This document shows, in pieces, positions 8,692-17,384 of a stretch of 64,000 nt of DNA (its first letter is position 1; every line of letters begins with the position of its first letter). The notes beneath the pieces are model-generated. The model was not told the origin of the DNA, ran no database searches, and was given only the letters and a program-made list of their open reading frames with translations. This DNA comes from Marinifaba aquimaris. GTDB lineage: Bacteria > Pseudomonadota > Gammaproteobacteria > Enterobacterales > Alteromonadaceae. The position numbers and the translations under genes are program-made. Location: positions 62,001 through 126,000 of the forward strand of contig NZ_JABULX010000005.1 of NCBI RefSeq assembly GCF_013328345.1, in the 5' to 3' direction.

Positions 8692-9678
8692 TTAACCACC
8701 TATAGAGGCAAAGTGTTTATTTACCCCGGTTTTGTGTTCCGTTAAAAAGTGACTCGCCACTTTATCGTCCATCGCGGCGACTAACCTTGTTTTTGTCTCG
8801 GCAATGTCTTGATTGAGTAGCGCTGGACGCAAATCTACACCTTGCTCAGTAAATAGGCATAAATGAAGCTGGCCTTTACTTGAAACACGAAGTCGATTGC
8901 AGTTTTTACAAAAATCTTTGCTGTAAGGCATGATAAGCCCGATGCGACCTTGATAATCAGGATGGAAAAACTCTTCTGCAGGTCCAGATAACTTATTGCG
9001 AATAACGGGCAACCAACCTTGTGCAAGTAACTGTTTTTTCAGCACGCCACCTTGAACGTGATTGGCGTCAAAGAATACTTTGTTATCACCCGTTTCCATT
9101 AGCTCAATAAAGCGTAGGGTGATCGGGCGCTGTTTGATCCAGTTGAGGTAGTCGTTAAATTGGCTAGCATTAAATTGCTTCAACAAAACTGCATTGAATT
9201 TGACTTTATCTATGCCTAATTCCAATGCCCTTGTTGCACCATCTAATACTATTTCTAGCTTTTCATGGCCCGTAATTGCAGCAAACATCCGCGGGTCTAA
9301 GCTATCGACACTGACATTGAGGGCATCTAAGCCCGCCGAGACAAACTCATCAATTTTCTTATCGAGATTAAAACCATTGGTCGTCAACGCAACTTGTTCT
9401 ATGCCTGGCGTTGCCTTACACAAAGCAATAATATCGGTTAAATCTTTTCTAAGCGCAGGCTCACCGCCAGTGATACGAATTTTTCGCATCCCCAATTCAG
9501 CAAAAGCACTCACTAAGGTTTGAATTTCAGCAAGCGAGAGAAAGTCACGATCGCCATCACAATCGTAACCATCAGGAAGACAGTAATTGCACTTAAAGTT
9601 GCATACATCAGTTATCGACAAGCGCAGATACTCAAAACGCCGGCCAAAACTATCCTGCAAGACATTATCTTGTAACAT
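8692..9678 (-). CDS. moaA: GTP 3',8-cyclase MoaA (radical SAM)
   Basis: MoaA uses two iron-sulfur clusters and S-adenosylmethionine to cyclise GTP, the first step of molybdenum cofactor synthesis. The N-terminal cluster motif CNFKCNYC is at residues 26-33, and the C-terminal cluster cysteines are in CKNCNRLR and the later LHLCLF. The protein ends with the conserved Gly-Gly. I chose ATG 9678, eight bases after AAAGG, over GTG 9687. It is the first gene of the operon, directly behind the riboswitch candidate. Confidence 0.95.
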   Translation of the reverse strand: MLQDNVLQDSFGRRFEYLRLSITDVCNFKCNYCLPDGYDCDGDRDFLSLAEIQTLVSAFAELGMRKIRITGGEPALRKDLTDIIALCKATPGIEQVALTTNGFNLDKKIDEFVSAGLDALNVSVDSLDPRMFAAITGHEKLEIVLDGATRALELGIDKVKFNAVLLKQFNASQFNDYLNWIKQRPITLRFIELMETGDNKVFFDANHVQGGVLKKQLLAQGWLPVIRNKLSGPAEEFFHPDYQGRIGLIMPYSKDFCKNCNRLRVSSKGQLHLCLFTEQGVDLRPALLNQDIAETKTRLVAAMDDKVASHFLTEHKTGVNKHFASIGG

Positions 9679-9684
9679 GTTTAA

Positions 9685-9770
9685 CACCTTTCCAAATACG
9701 GGAGGTAAGCCGATTTCTCTGTTTACCCTGGTGACGGTTTAAGGTCACGGCCTAGCCATCGTATTGCGCA
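9685..9770 (-). promoter_or_regulatory. Probable molybdenum cofactor (Moco) riboswitch
   Basis: The moaA leader on the minus strand can close with AATACG (plus 9760-9765) against CGTATT (plus 9695-9700). It contains an internal GTGAC/GTCAC hairpin. Its 3' side has CTTACCTCCCG followed by TTGGAAAGGTG, the moaA ribosome site region. This layout and the CCUCCC / GGAAAGGUG segment match my recollection of the Moco RNA motif found upstream of moaA in gammaproteobacteria. A covariance-model search would settle it. Confidence 0.7.
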
Positions 9771-9905
9771 TTTTAACTGCACCACTTAGACAACTAGGCT
9801 CGGAGTTATTTTTTATTGAATTTTCAAAAAGTTATTACCCAAGGCTAGTTCAATAATATGAATTTTTCTAGCCCATAAGTTAAGCTTTTTCAACGTATTA
9901 AAAGC

Positions 9906-11343
9906 CTATTTAAACTCAGAGATTTTTTTATAGATACTCAAACCTAGGGTTTTAGCTAAACTTGAAAGTTCAAGATGCACTGACTTAGCTTGTTTATGTT
10001 GATGTTGATGTTGATGTTGATGTTGATGTTGATGTTGATGTTGATGTTGATGTTGATCATCTAAATCGAAAATAATTGACGTCACAAAGTAAATTTCATG
10101 AGGCAAAACACCATCAATCACATAAATGGGTTCGAGCTTCACTTGACTCAATGCCAGCTCAACCTCTTTTTGAAACTTAGCGACGAGCTCTGCATATTTA
10201 AGTGATAAAACCGCTAACCAAATAAAACCACAGCTGTCTTTATCTGGGTTGGAGGTTTTGTTTTTTAAATTCTTCTTTCAATAAGCAATTTCAGCGGAAC
10301 CATTTTGCAAAATGCCTAAAAAGGTTCTCAAAAGAGAAACGATCGGTGCATCGGCATCAAGCTGATTGAACACGGCATTAGTCGCCCTTTCTTCGATAAT
10401 TTGCTGCTTAGTTAATTTGATAAAGCTGAGTTTACTGACAACAGGAGATAGCTCTTTTTCGATATAAGTTTTAACACTTTGAGTGATCAACGAGTCGGGC
10501 AAATAACAACAAAATATACCGTTGTAGATACCATTCCAAACTTGGTAGCCAAGCGACTTGAGGATCTCCCTTGCGGCTTCTAAATCAATGGTCTCAGTGC
10601 TATCAAAATCAATTTGGCTACCGCGCTCAGCAATTAAACACTGCGAAATGAAAATACTCCAGTTGCCTTCAATTAAACCCTGCTTTTTAAAGTCGATCAG
10701 CTTTTTAACAGTTGTTGCTGGTTAGTGGTATCTTCAAGTGAAAAACAGACCTTTAACATAGAGTTAGGAATAGGTTTTTATCTAATTTTAGCTCAAATGA
10801 TAATGGCGTTGCGCTGTGAGGTTAATTGGTTAAAACACGAGTCATGGCTAAATTTGCAGGTATTGCTGTTAACCCCTTGCACGTAACGCTGCTCTTGATC
10901 AAAGCAATCAACTTGCAATAAGTCTTCTATGCGTATGGTACTTTTGCCATTGCCATAACCTAAACTCAATGAATTCCCAATAATAGAAGAGTGCTGTGAA
11001 GACCCTGTAATGGAGAGCATTAAACTTGAATTTGTCGCTTTTAACTTCTGGTATAGATCGTATTACGTCTCGCCAGCTTCGATAATGACGTAACCTTGCT
11101 CTTCATTGAGTTCAATGTTTTTTAAATTTGATAAATCCAACAATGTGGTATCATATTAATTTCCAATTTTAAAACCATAGCCCCAATTCATTCCCGTCGA
11201 GCAGACGTGAAAATGGGTGCCAGTCGGTGTTTGTTCAACGAGCTCAGTAAGGTAGTTTAAACTGTCGACTTTGACCAGTTCCTGGTGAGCATTAGCCTTT
11301 GATAAGTTGATTGGTTAACTTCTTGTAGTGTTTAGTAGTTCAT
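9906..11343 (-). pseudogene. Decayed PCMH-type FAD-dependent oxidoreductase (4-cresol dehydrogenase-like)
   Basis: Joining minus-strand frames rebuilds a roughly 475-aa flavoprotein. The FAD-binding segment has STGMNWGYGFKIG, LLDLSNLKNIELNEEQGYVI and ITGSSQHSSIIGNSLSLGYG. The C-terminal part has AEIAY, then NPDKDSCGFIWLA and LEPIYVID, as in the PchF/vanillyl-alcohol oxidase group. Lesions are in-frame stops at 11332-11334, 11156-11158, 11063-11065 and 10278-10280 (TGA where the family has Trp), and frameshifts near 11310, 10765 and an A-run near 10705. The assumed start at 11343 is uncertain. With this many lesions it cannot make a full protein. Confidence 0.8.
9996..10055. repeat. Ten-copy hexanucleotide tandem repeat (ATGTTG)
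   Basis: Sixty bases consist of ten perfect copies of ATGTTG. On the minus strand they encode alternating Gln-His inside the C-terminal part of the FAD-oxidoreductase pseudogene, right after a DLDDQ segment. The perfect identity of the copies points to recent slippage in DNA no longer under coding constraint. Confidence 0.95.
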
Positions 11344-11508
11344 GGTTTTTATTGTTCTATTTGAGTTAATTAAAGCTCATTATATGAACAATAAAATCGG
11401 ATCAAATGTGACTCAGATAACAGGTATTTAGCTGCTAAAAAATAAATTTGGCAAAGCTAACATTGGTTAACTCTGCCTAGAATAAAGTTATAAGTTTTTG
11501 TTAAAAAA

Positions 11509-12666
11509 TTAAAATTTGGAAACTAGCCAAATCCACAATTTATCTGTATCCACTTTTCCTGCCGCTACATCACCTGCAGAATAAGCAGCTAATTTAACCC
11601 CAGTGCTGAAGGTTTGATTAATGGCGCGAGTTTATTGCACGTTAAGTTCATCACCTAAATCATCGACACCCGGCGTTGATTCGTTCGCCTCGAAATTGTG
11701 GGTAATTAAGCACCCAAGTGCCACCGAATAATTTACCAGTCAAAGAGACATGTATACCGTCTAAACCTTGTTTAGGCGTATTGAGAAATTGATCACTACA
11801 ACCATTGAATTTGTGCAATGTAGCAAGCGGGGTAGCAAAACCATATTGGCCATCATCTGAATCTAAAGATTCATAACCCAATTTAACCGCCAAGGTGTCA
11901 AACTTCATGCCAGCGGCAAGTGACAAATAAGTGGCATCGTATTCTTGGCCGCCACTTTCAGATGTTTGCTGTGCGACCTCAACGCTGTAAAACCAATTTT
12001 TTTTTACCAGAATAGCTCGCACCATAGGTCTGAAGTGAATTGTCAGCAAAGTGGTCTTGTTCCAGCAAATAAGCGTAACCGACTAATTTTCCGAGTTTAG
12101 CTTGATATAACACATTTAGTAAGTGGTCTTTGGCATCGATGTCCTTTTCTTCGGCAAAAATGCGATTGCGTTTAGTGACATAAGCATATTTGGCTGACCA
12201 GTTTTATTACCGTGATGCTCAAACATCAAAGCATCAAACGTTTGACTATCTTGGCGCCAACCAACATGACCAACAAAGCGCTGCCCATCTAATGCAATAA
12301 TTTGACGACCCAGTTTGGTCGTCCAGCTTTTGCCTTTGTATTGCAGTAATGCTTGGTCAACCTCTGTTGATTCAGGGTCGGCGATCACTGAGTATTCAGG
12401 TTTACTGCCATCGCCGTCATTGTAACCGGCTAGAACGCGAGAATCTTCAAACTCGATTTCCCCAGAAATACCCTGAAAACGCTTGGTTTTGTAGTTTAAC
12501 CGAGTACTTATTGTCAGCGTTTCAGCATCATCGAGATTGTTGTCTTGGTCAACAGATTCAAAGCGGGTGTTAACGTTTAGAGTTGCTTTACCTAAAGGCC
12601 TTTAGCATACGAAGAAGCTGTTGCCCCCACAGCAGCTAAAGCCATCACTATATGTGAAACTTTCAT
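11509..12666 (-). pseudogene. Decayed outer-membrane porin, alginate-export family type
   Basis: The frame starts with a signal peptide (MKVSHIVMALAAVGATASSYA) and continues, after frameshifts, with GKATLNVNTRFESVDQDNN, LGRQIIALDGQRFVGHVGWR, TFDALMFEHHGNK, TPLATLHKFNG and a C-terminal aromatic strand LWIWLVSKF. These are landmarks of the alginate-export porin family, and the total of about 386 codons fits. Frameshifts lie near 12597, 12200, in an A9 run near 12000, and near 11690, and a TAA stop lies at 11632-11634. It is adjacent to the decayed FAD enzyme, so an uptake and oxidation pair was probably lost together. Confidence 0.8.
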
Positions 12667-12839
12667 TATTATTATCCATGGCAACGAGGCGCCTAGCAGT
12701 ATTTTTGTGTGATTGAAATATTGTCAGCAGTCAGTTTGCGGTTACTTTATGAACCACAAATGACTAACTTCTAACAATTTCAAAGCTTAGTAGAGAATAA
12801 AAACAATGTGCTGTTTTAGATCAAGCTTTGGTGACTTGA

Positions 12840-13016
12840 TTATTTCTTTGCGTGGTACAAAGCTAAGGCTAATGCAAGCCCTACACTAAACCCTACTGCG
12901 TAATTATCGAGTGACACGCCAAGTGCGGTACCCACACCTATACCGATGGCAGCTACACTACCGAGTGTGTGTCGGCCTATATTGTCGATTTGGTTGGAAC
13001 GATTGTTATTCGCCAT
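12840..13016 (-). CDS. Small glycine-rich membrane protein, 58 aa
   Basis: A 58-codon ORF with a strong ribosome site (AAGGAGG, 7 bases before the ATG) encodes a hydrophilic N terminus, MANNNRSNQIDNIGRH, then two glycine- and alanine-rich hydrophobic stretches separated by a short SLDNYA turn, and a basic end (YHAKK). The two-helix hairpin looks like a small inner-membrane protein. No family is recognised. It lies downstream of the ahp genes on the same strand, beyond their terminator. Confidence 0.7.
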   Translation of the reverse strand: MANNNRSNQIDNIGRHTLGSVAAIGIGVGTALGVSLDNYAVGFSVGLALALALYHAKK

Positions 13017-13130
13017 AATGGCCTCCTTGTGATCTGTTCCATTTCAGTATGTGATTAATTTATAAAAAATGAATGTTTAATATACAAACAACATAAATGA
13101 CAAGATAAACGGCTAATTTCATGACATAAC

Positions 13131-13159
13131 AAAAGGGTCGCAACGTGTGCGACCCTTTT
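13131..13159 (-). terminator. Terminator of ahpF
   Basis: AAAAGGGTCGCA (13131-13142) and TGCGACCCTTTT (13148-13159) form a perfect 12-bp stem around a 5-base loop, 27 bases beyond the ahpF stop on the minus strand. The A/T ends supply the U tract. Confidence 0.9.
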
Positions 13160-13185
13160 AATAACAAGTAAAAATGAGTTTTACC

Positions 13186-14736
13186 TTAATTGCGAATGAG
13201 GTAATCAAAAGCTGAAAGAGCTGCTTTTGAACCTTCCCCCATAGCGATAACAATTTGCTTATAAGGCACAGTCGTTACATCACCACAAGCAAAGATACCT
13301 GGCTCTGAAGTATGGTTTTTCTCATCAACGATAACTTCACCAAAACGAGTTAAATCGATAACGCCATCTACGAACTCGGAATTAGGTACCAAACCTATCT
13401 GCACAAACACACCCGCAAGATCGACACGTTTCACTTCATCTGTTTCTCTGTCCGTGTACTCAAGTGCAACTACTTTGCCGTTATCTGCAATAATTTGCTT
13501 TGTAGCTGCATTCTTAATGATGGTGATTTTCTCATTCGCTTCTGCTTTTTCGACTAGCACGCTATCGGCTTTCAGCTCTGATAAGAACTCAAATACCGTG
13601 ACCTTTTCAGTCATACCCGCTAAATCTAATGCAGCTTCAATACCTGAGTTACCACCGCCAATCACAGCTACTTCTTTGCCTTTGAAAAAAGGACCATCAC
13701 AGTGTGGGCAATAGGCAACACCATTACCGATATTCTCTTTCTCTCCTGGCACACCAAGCTCTCTCCACTTAGCGCCTGTTGCTATGATGATAGTTTTTGA
13801 TTCAATCACCTCACCTGAAGATAAATGTAACTTCTTGATCGCACCTTTTTCGATTTTAGTCACACGTAAATGCTCTTTTAGCATCACCTCGTAATCGTTT
13901 AAGTGATTCATCAAGTTACCTGTTAGCGCAGTACCCGTTGTCTGCGATACAGAGATCAAGTTTTCGATACCAACAGTGTCTTTAACCTGACCACCAAAAC
14001 GATCGGCAATCATAGTGACATTTAAGCCTTTACGCGCACTGTAAATAGCTGCGGCTACACCACCTGGGCCACCGCCAATAATTGTCACATCTTGTAGCGG
14101 TAAAGCTTGCTGTGGTGCGCTTTTACTGACTAAACCAGGAAACTTCTCAATTAACTTATCAACTAAAGTAGCCGTATCAATTTTGCCATTGGCAAATAGC
14201 TCACCGTTTAGATAAACACTTGGTACACCTTGAATATTGCGGTCCTTGATAATGTCTTGGAATTCACCGCCATCAATCATTTCACTACTGATGTTTTCGT
14301 TTAATAAAGCAAACTGATTGAGCGATTGCACAACATCAGGACAGTTGTGACAGCTCAGCGAGACAAAAACTTCAAACTTTAACGGCTGTTCGACGCCGCG
14401 AATAATGCCTTGTAAGCTGTCATCGAGTTTGATTTCAACACCACCTGATTGCAATAAAGCGAGTATCAGTGAGTTAAATTCGTGGCCACTCGGGATACCT
14501 GAAAATTCAATCCCCGTAGCTTGCTCTGCAACCTCTAAAGAAAAAGTAATAGGGCTGCGCAAACCAGCGTCGCGTTCAACTAATGTGAGTTTGTCACTAC
14601 TTGAAGCCACGCCAGTTAAAAAATCTTTTAATTCATCACGCTTAGCATGTTCACCCGTTTGTAAAACTAGGCTCACTGCGTGTTCCATCTTTGCTGTGTA
14701 AGCTTTTAAAGCTTGTAAAATATCATTATCAATCAT
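13186..14736 (-). CDS. ahpF: Alkyl hydroperoxide reductase subunit F
   Basis: AhpF is the NADH-dependent flavoprotein disulfide reductase that recycles AhpC. The 516-aa length is standard. The N-terminal tandem thioredoxin-like domain carries the redox pair C129-H-N-C132. The reductase part has the FAD motif IIGGGPGGVAAAIY near residue 218, the active-site CPHCDG, the NAD motif VAVIGGGNSGIEAALDLAG, and the C-terminal GIFACGDVT. It follows ahpC by 184 bases with a terminator-like hairpin between, so its expression may be a reduced share of ahpC transcription. Confidence 0.96.
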   Translation of the reverse strand: MIDNDILQALKAYTAKMEHAVSLVLQTGEHAKRDELKDFLTGVASSSDKLTLVERDAGLRSPITFSLEVAEQATGIEFSGIPSGHEFNSLILALLQSGGVEIKLDDSLQGIIRGVEQPLKFEVFVSLSCHNCPDVVQSLNQFALLNENISSEMIDGGEFQDIIKDRNIQGVPSVYLNGELFANGKIDTATLVDKLIEKFPGLVSKSAPQQALPLQDVTIIGGGPGGVAAAIYSARKGLNVTMIADRFGGQVKDTVGIENLISVSQTTGTALTGNLMNHLNDYEVMLKEHLRVTKIEKGAIKKLHLSSGEVIESKTIIIATGAKWRELGVPGEKENIGNGVAYCPHCDGPFFKGKEVAVIGGGNSGIEAALDLAGMTEKVTVFEFLSELKADSVLVEKAEANEKITIIKNAATKQIIADNGKVVALEYTDRETDEVKRVDLAGVFVQIGLVPNSEFVDGVIDLTRFGEVIVDEKNHTSEPGIFACGDVTTVPYKQIVIAMGEGSKAALSAFDYLIRN

Positions 14737-14777
14737 TGTGTTACTACCTGAGTAAAGTCTAATTTTTGGGTGAAAAA

Positions 14778-14799
14778 AGGCGGGGGCAAACTTCCCCGC
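14778..14799 (-). terminator. Intercistronic hairpin/attenuator between ahpC and ahpF
   Basis: Read on the minus strand, GGCGGGG (from 14799) pairs with CCCCGCC (to 14778) and is followed by TTTTTTC. This is a full rho-independent terminator lying after ahpC and before ahpF. Leaky termination would give more AhpC than AhpF, as the enzyme system needs. Confidence 0.8.
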
Positions 14800-14920
14800 C
14801 AGCTAGCGCTTAAGGTTGACTTAGCTGTGGGTAGCGCAGCTAAATCCCCTAAAACTTGCGTTCAGACTAAGTGTTTGAGGTTTAGGTAACGCCGCATAAA
14901 CCTCATAACAAGCAGTCTGG

Positions 14921-15484
14921 TTAGATTTTACCTACTAGGTCTAGAGATGGTTTTAACGTTGCTTGACCTTGCTCCCATGCAGCTGGGCAAACTTCACCAT
15001 CGTGCTCACGTACGTATTGCGCAGCTTTTACTTTGCGAACCATGTCTTTTGCGCTACGGCCAATACCACCAGCGTGAATTTCAGCGACTTGAATTACGCC
15101 ATCTGGGTCAACTAAGAAAGTACCGCGATGTGCCATGTGGTCTTCTTCAATCATGACGTCAAAGCCACGAGTGATGTTACCTGTTTGGTCACCTAGCATT
15201 GGGAACTTGATTTTGCCAATTGCTTCTGACGAGTCGTGCCATGCTTTGTGTGAGAAGTGTGTATCAGTAGAAACGGCATAAACTTCTACACCTAAACCCT
15301 GTAATTCCTCGTATTGGTTAGCCATGTCTTCTAACTCTGTTGGACAAACAAATGTGAAATCCGCTGGGTAGAATAAGTAGATACCCCATTTGCCTTTTAC
15401 TGATTCTGACGTGACTTCTACAAACTCGCCGTTGTGGAATGCTTGTGCTTTGAACTCTGGAATAGTGCTACCGATTTTTGCCAT
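14921..15484 (-). CDS. ahpC: Alkyl hydroperoxide reductase peroxiredoxin AhpC
   Basis: AhpC is a typical 2-Cys peroxiredoxin reducing hydrogen peroxide and organic peroxides. The peroxidatic C47 lies in FTFVCPTE and the resolving Cys in GEVCPA near the C terminus. I chose ATG 15484 (MAKIGS), giving 187 aa as in E. coli; the longer frame to 15523 adds a non-conserved 13 residues. GATGAGGAT precedes the start. It is divergent from oxyR, and the shared region holds an imperfect palindrome that recurs before the 16674 operon. Confidence 0.96.
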   Translation of the reverse strand: MAKIGSTIPEFKAQAFHNGEFVEVTSESVKGKWGIYLFYPADFTFVCPTELEDMANQYEELQGLGVEVYAVSTDTHFSHKAWHDSSEAIGKIKFPMLGDQTGNITRGFDVMIEEDHMAHRGTFLVDPDGVIQVAEIHAGGIGRSAKDMVRKVKAAQYVREHDGEVCPAAWEQGQATLKPSLDLVGKI

Positions 15485-15586
15485 GATTGTATCCTCATCA
15501 ATTAAAATTAAATTTGTCTTCAAAGCAGTGTTGCTTTGTTGATGTGAATATTAGGCGGAAATTTTACATTAGAAAAATTGATTAAA

Positions 15587-15603
15587 TTGAATTTATCATT
15601 CAA
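15587..15603. promoter_or_regulatory. Putative OxyR site between ahpC and oxyR
   Basis: TTGAATTTATCATTCAA is an inverted repeat (TTGAA/TTCAA) lying 102 bases before the ahpC ATG. The same 17-mer with one change lies 100 bases before the 16674 operon, in the same orientation to the gene. The site is inferred, from recurrence and from the neighbouring oxyR, to bind OxyR. Confidence 0.6.
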
Positions 15604-15642
15604 TATTATTGAATATTGATTTTTGCTTTGAGTATTCGCTTG

Positions 15643-16545
15643 ATGATCACCCTTAAACAATTGCAATATGCATTAGCTGTTGAGAAAACCTTGCACTTCA
15701 AAAGAGCGGCCGAGCAATGTCATGTCTCGCAATCAGCATTAAGTACGGCGATCACCGAATTAGAAAAGCACCTCAAAATCACTATTTTTGAGCGCAATAA
15801 CAAACAAGTGTTAGTGACACATGCAGGGCAAGTACTGCTAGATAAAGCCAGACATATCAAGTTTGCAGTTGATGACTTATATCAGCTCGCCCAGAGCAAT
15901 CAGCAAGCTCTGTCTGTGCCTATGACGTTGGGTATAATCCCAACAATTGGGCCTTATTTACTACCTAAAGTACTACCTGAAGTAAGACGACAATACCCAG
16001 ACTTCAAACTGAAAATTATTGAAGAACAGTCGCATGTATTAGTTGAACAAGTACGAACAGGGGAAATTGATGCGGCTATTTTAGCTTTACCCTATAACAC
16101 TGAAGGTTTGATGCAATTTAGCTTTTGGCAGGAAGACTTTTATTGGGTTGCCCACAATGATGAATGCCCAAAACAACTCAAAGAGATTAATTCGGCTCAA
16201 CTGAGTTTAGAAAAACTGATGTTATTAAAAGATGGCCATTGTTTGAAAGATCATGCGCTTGCCGCATGTAACTTACCTTCCCTGCCACAAAATATGGCCT
16301 TTGATTCAACGAGCTTGCATACGTTAATTCAGATGGTTGCGGGTAAATTAGGTACCACTTTGGTTCCAGAGATGGCACTTGAACAACTAATTAGACACGA
16401 ACCTGAATTAAAAGCTGTGCATGTTAACGAACCAGGGCCGCACAGAGAAATTGCATTTATCATTAGACCTAACTTTGTCCGCACCTTAGATATCGAAACC
16501 TTAATGGACAGCTTTAAAAGCCAGTTATCACATTTGGACAATTAA
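15643..16545 (+). CDS. oxyR: Peroxide-sensing LysR-type regulator OxyR
   Basis: OxyR is activated by a disulfide formed on exposure to peroxide. The 300-aa protein has the N-terminal LysR helix-turn-helix (FKRAAEQCHVSQSALSTAI) and the redox pair C200 and C209 in GHCLKDHALAAC. The nine-residue spacing equals that of E. coli C199/C208. I chose ATG 15643 (MITLKQLQ) over an upstream in-frame start at 15616 because LysR proteins begin at this point. Its divergent partner ahpC is the classical target. Confidence 0.93.
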   Translation: MITLKQLQYALAVEKTLHFKRAAEQCHVSQSALSTAITELEKHLKITIFERNNKQVLVTHAGQVLLDKARHIKFAVDDLYQLAQSNQQALSVPMTLGIIPTIGPYLLPKVLPEVRRQYPDFKLKIIEEQSHVLVEQVRTGEIDAAILALPYNTEGLMQFSFWQEDFYWVAHNDECPKQLKEINSAQLSLEKLMLLKDGHCLKDHALAACNLPSLPQNMAFDSTSLHTLIQMVAGKLGTTLVPEMALEQLIRHEPELKAVHVNEPGPHREIAFIIRPNFVRTLDIETLMDSFKSQLSHLDN

Positions 16546-16556
16546 AATCTATTTAA

Positions 16557-16573
16557 TTGAACGATAAATTCAA
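16557..16573 (+). promoter_or_regulatory. Second copy of the putative OxyR site
   Basis: TTGAACGATAAATTCAA is the reverse complement of the ahpC/oxyR site with one substitution. Reading toward each gene, 31 of 35 positions match between the two promoters, including an AATTTTTCTAA tail. The distances to the start codon are 100 and 102 bases. This is strong evidence of a shared regulator. Confidence 0.6.
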
Positions 16574-16673
16574 ATCAATTAATTTTTCTAAAAATCAGCC
16601 TTACCCCATACTTAAGCCATGACTAAGGGCACAGCCTTTAGCTTTATTCAATATCTATTAAGAGGAATGAATC

Positions 16674-16838
16674 ATGGCTCAATTTCTAGCAACATTTAAA
16701 CAATACGCCGATGCCGATCACCAAGCTGTAGAGTCAGCCAAAGTTGATCTGTCGTGCCAACAGTGCAATTTTGACGATAACTATTACGGCGACCAAGTGT
16801 GTATAGACAGCAAACAGCAGGAGCGTGAACATGGCTAA
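16674..16838 (+). CDS. Small cysteine-containing protein, 54 aa
   Basis: The ORF begins with ATG behind AGAGGA and encodes MAQFLATFKQYADADHQAVE, then a CQQC motif and a lone Cys (VCIDSK). The CxxC pair suggests a metal or redox function, but no family is recognised. It is the first gene of a tightly overlapped operon: its stop overlaps the DUF2061 start by eight bases. The promoter closely resembles that of ahpC, so peroxide control is likely. Confidence 0.65.
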   Translation: MAQFLATFKQYADADHQAVESAKVDLSCQQCNFDDNYYGDQVCIDSKQQEREHG

Positions 16839-17031
16839 GCAAAAGACGGTGACATTCGCCATTACCCACTTTGCCGTTGCGTTTTCAGTTACAACGGCAT
16901 TGACTGGCGATTTTATTATTGGCGGTATAGTTGCTTTAATTGAGCCTGCGGTAAATACTGTTGCCTACTACTTTCACGAGAAAGTTTGGCAAAAACGCAT
17001 GGCTGCAAGGAAGGATATCTATGCTACTTAA
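16831..17031 (+). CDS. DUF2061 membrane protein
   Basis: The 66-aa protein begins MAKQKTVTFAITHFAVAFSV and contains two hydrophobic segments separated by the GDFIIGG turn, with EPAVNTVAYYFHEKVW near the end, as in DUF2061 small membrane proteins. The biochemical role is unknown. I chose ATG 16831, which overlaps the previous ORF by eight bases, over GTG 16825. It is the middle gene of the three-gene operon. Confidence 0.8.
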   Translation: MAKQKTVTFAITHFAVAFSVTTALTGDFIIGGIVALIEPAVNTVAYYFHEKVWQKRMAARKDIYAT

Positions 17032-17209
17032 CAATCTAAATTTAGCCGACCCACACATTTTAGTGAGTATGTTAAATACCAAGTTAAGAAATGACTTTTC
17101 TACCCTTCAACAGCTTTGTAATTTCTACGACATCGATATTGCAGAGCTAGTTGATAAACTTGCTAGTGCAAATTACCACTACCACTCAGATTTAAACCAA
17201 ATACGCTAA
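17021..17209 (+). CDS. DUF4250 protein
   Basis: The 62-aa product has the DUF4250 pattern: ADPHILVSMLNTKLRNDF, then LQQLCNFYDIDIAELVDKLA and a final YHYHSDLNQIR. The fold resembles a small helical DNA- or protein-binding domain, and the function is unknown. The ATG at 17021 overlaps the DUF2061 stop by 11 bases; the longer in-frame reading from 16961 lies inside DUF2061 and is not used. It is the last gene of the operon. Confidence 0.8.
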   Translation: MLLNNLNLADPHILVSMLNTKLRNDFSTLQQLCNFYDIDIAELVDKLASANYHYHSDLNQIR

Positions 17210-17343
17210 CCACTCGTAGGCTTATAAATAAATTAGATAATTTTATATCTCGATCAAGAATTATAAATTTGGTGAATACCAGATATTTAGTTCTTAACTC
17301 AATGCAAATTTGACTTTCTACATACCCTGATATAAATTTAATA

Positions 17344-17366
17344 CAAATGATAATGATTATCATTTG
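17344..17366 (+). promoter_or_regulatory. Fur box, perfect palindrome
   Basis: The 23 bases form a perfect palindrome about 17355, with the core AATGATAATGATTATCATT. This corresponds to overlapping copies of the Fur heptamer (TGATAAT/ATTATCA). It lies 18 bases before the ATG at 17385, so Fur bound here would block transcription or initiation when iron is plentiful. Confidence 0.9.
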
Positions 17367-17384
17367 TTATTAGAGGATCTCGTT

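Noticed and set aside
9996-10055. CRISPR-like regular repeat
   Set aside because: The unit is a 6-bp tandem repeat with no spacers and no cas genes nearby.
10278-10280. In-frame TGA as a selenocysteine codon
   Set aside because: The family has Trp here, no SECIS-like element follows, and several other stops and frameshifts show the gene is simply broken.
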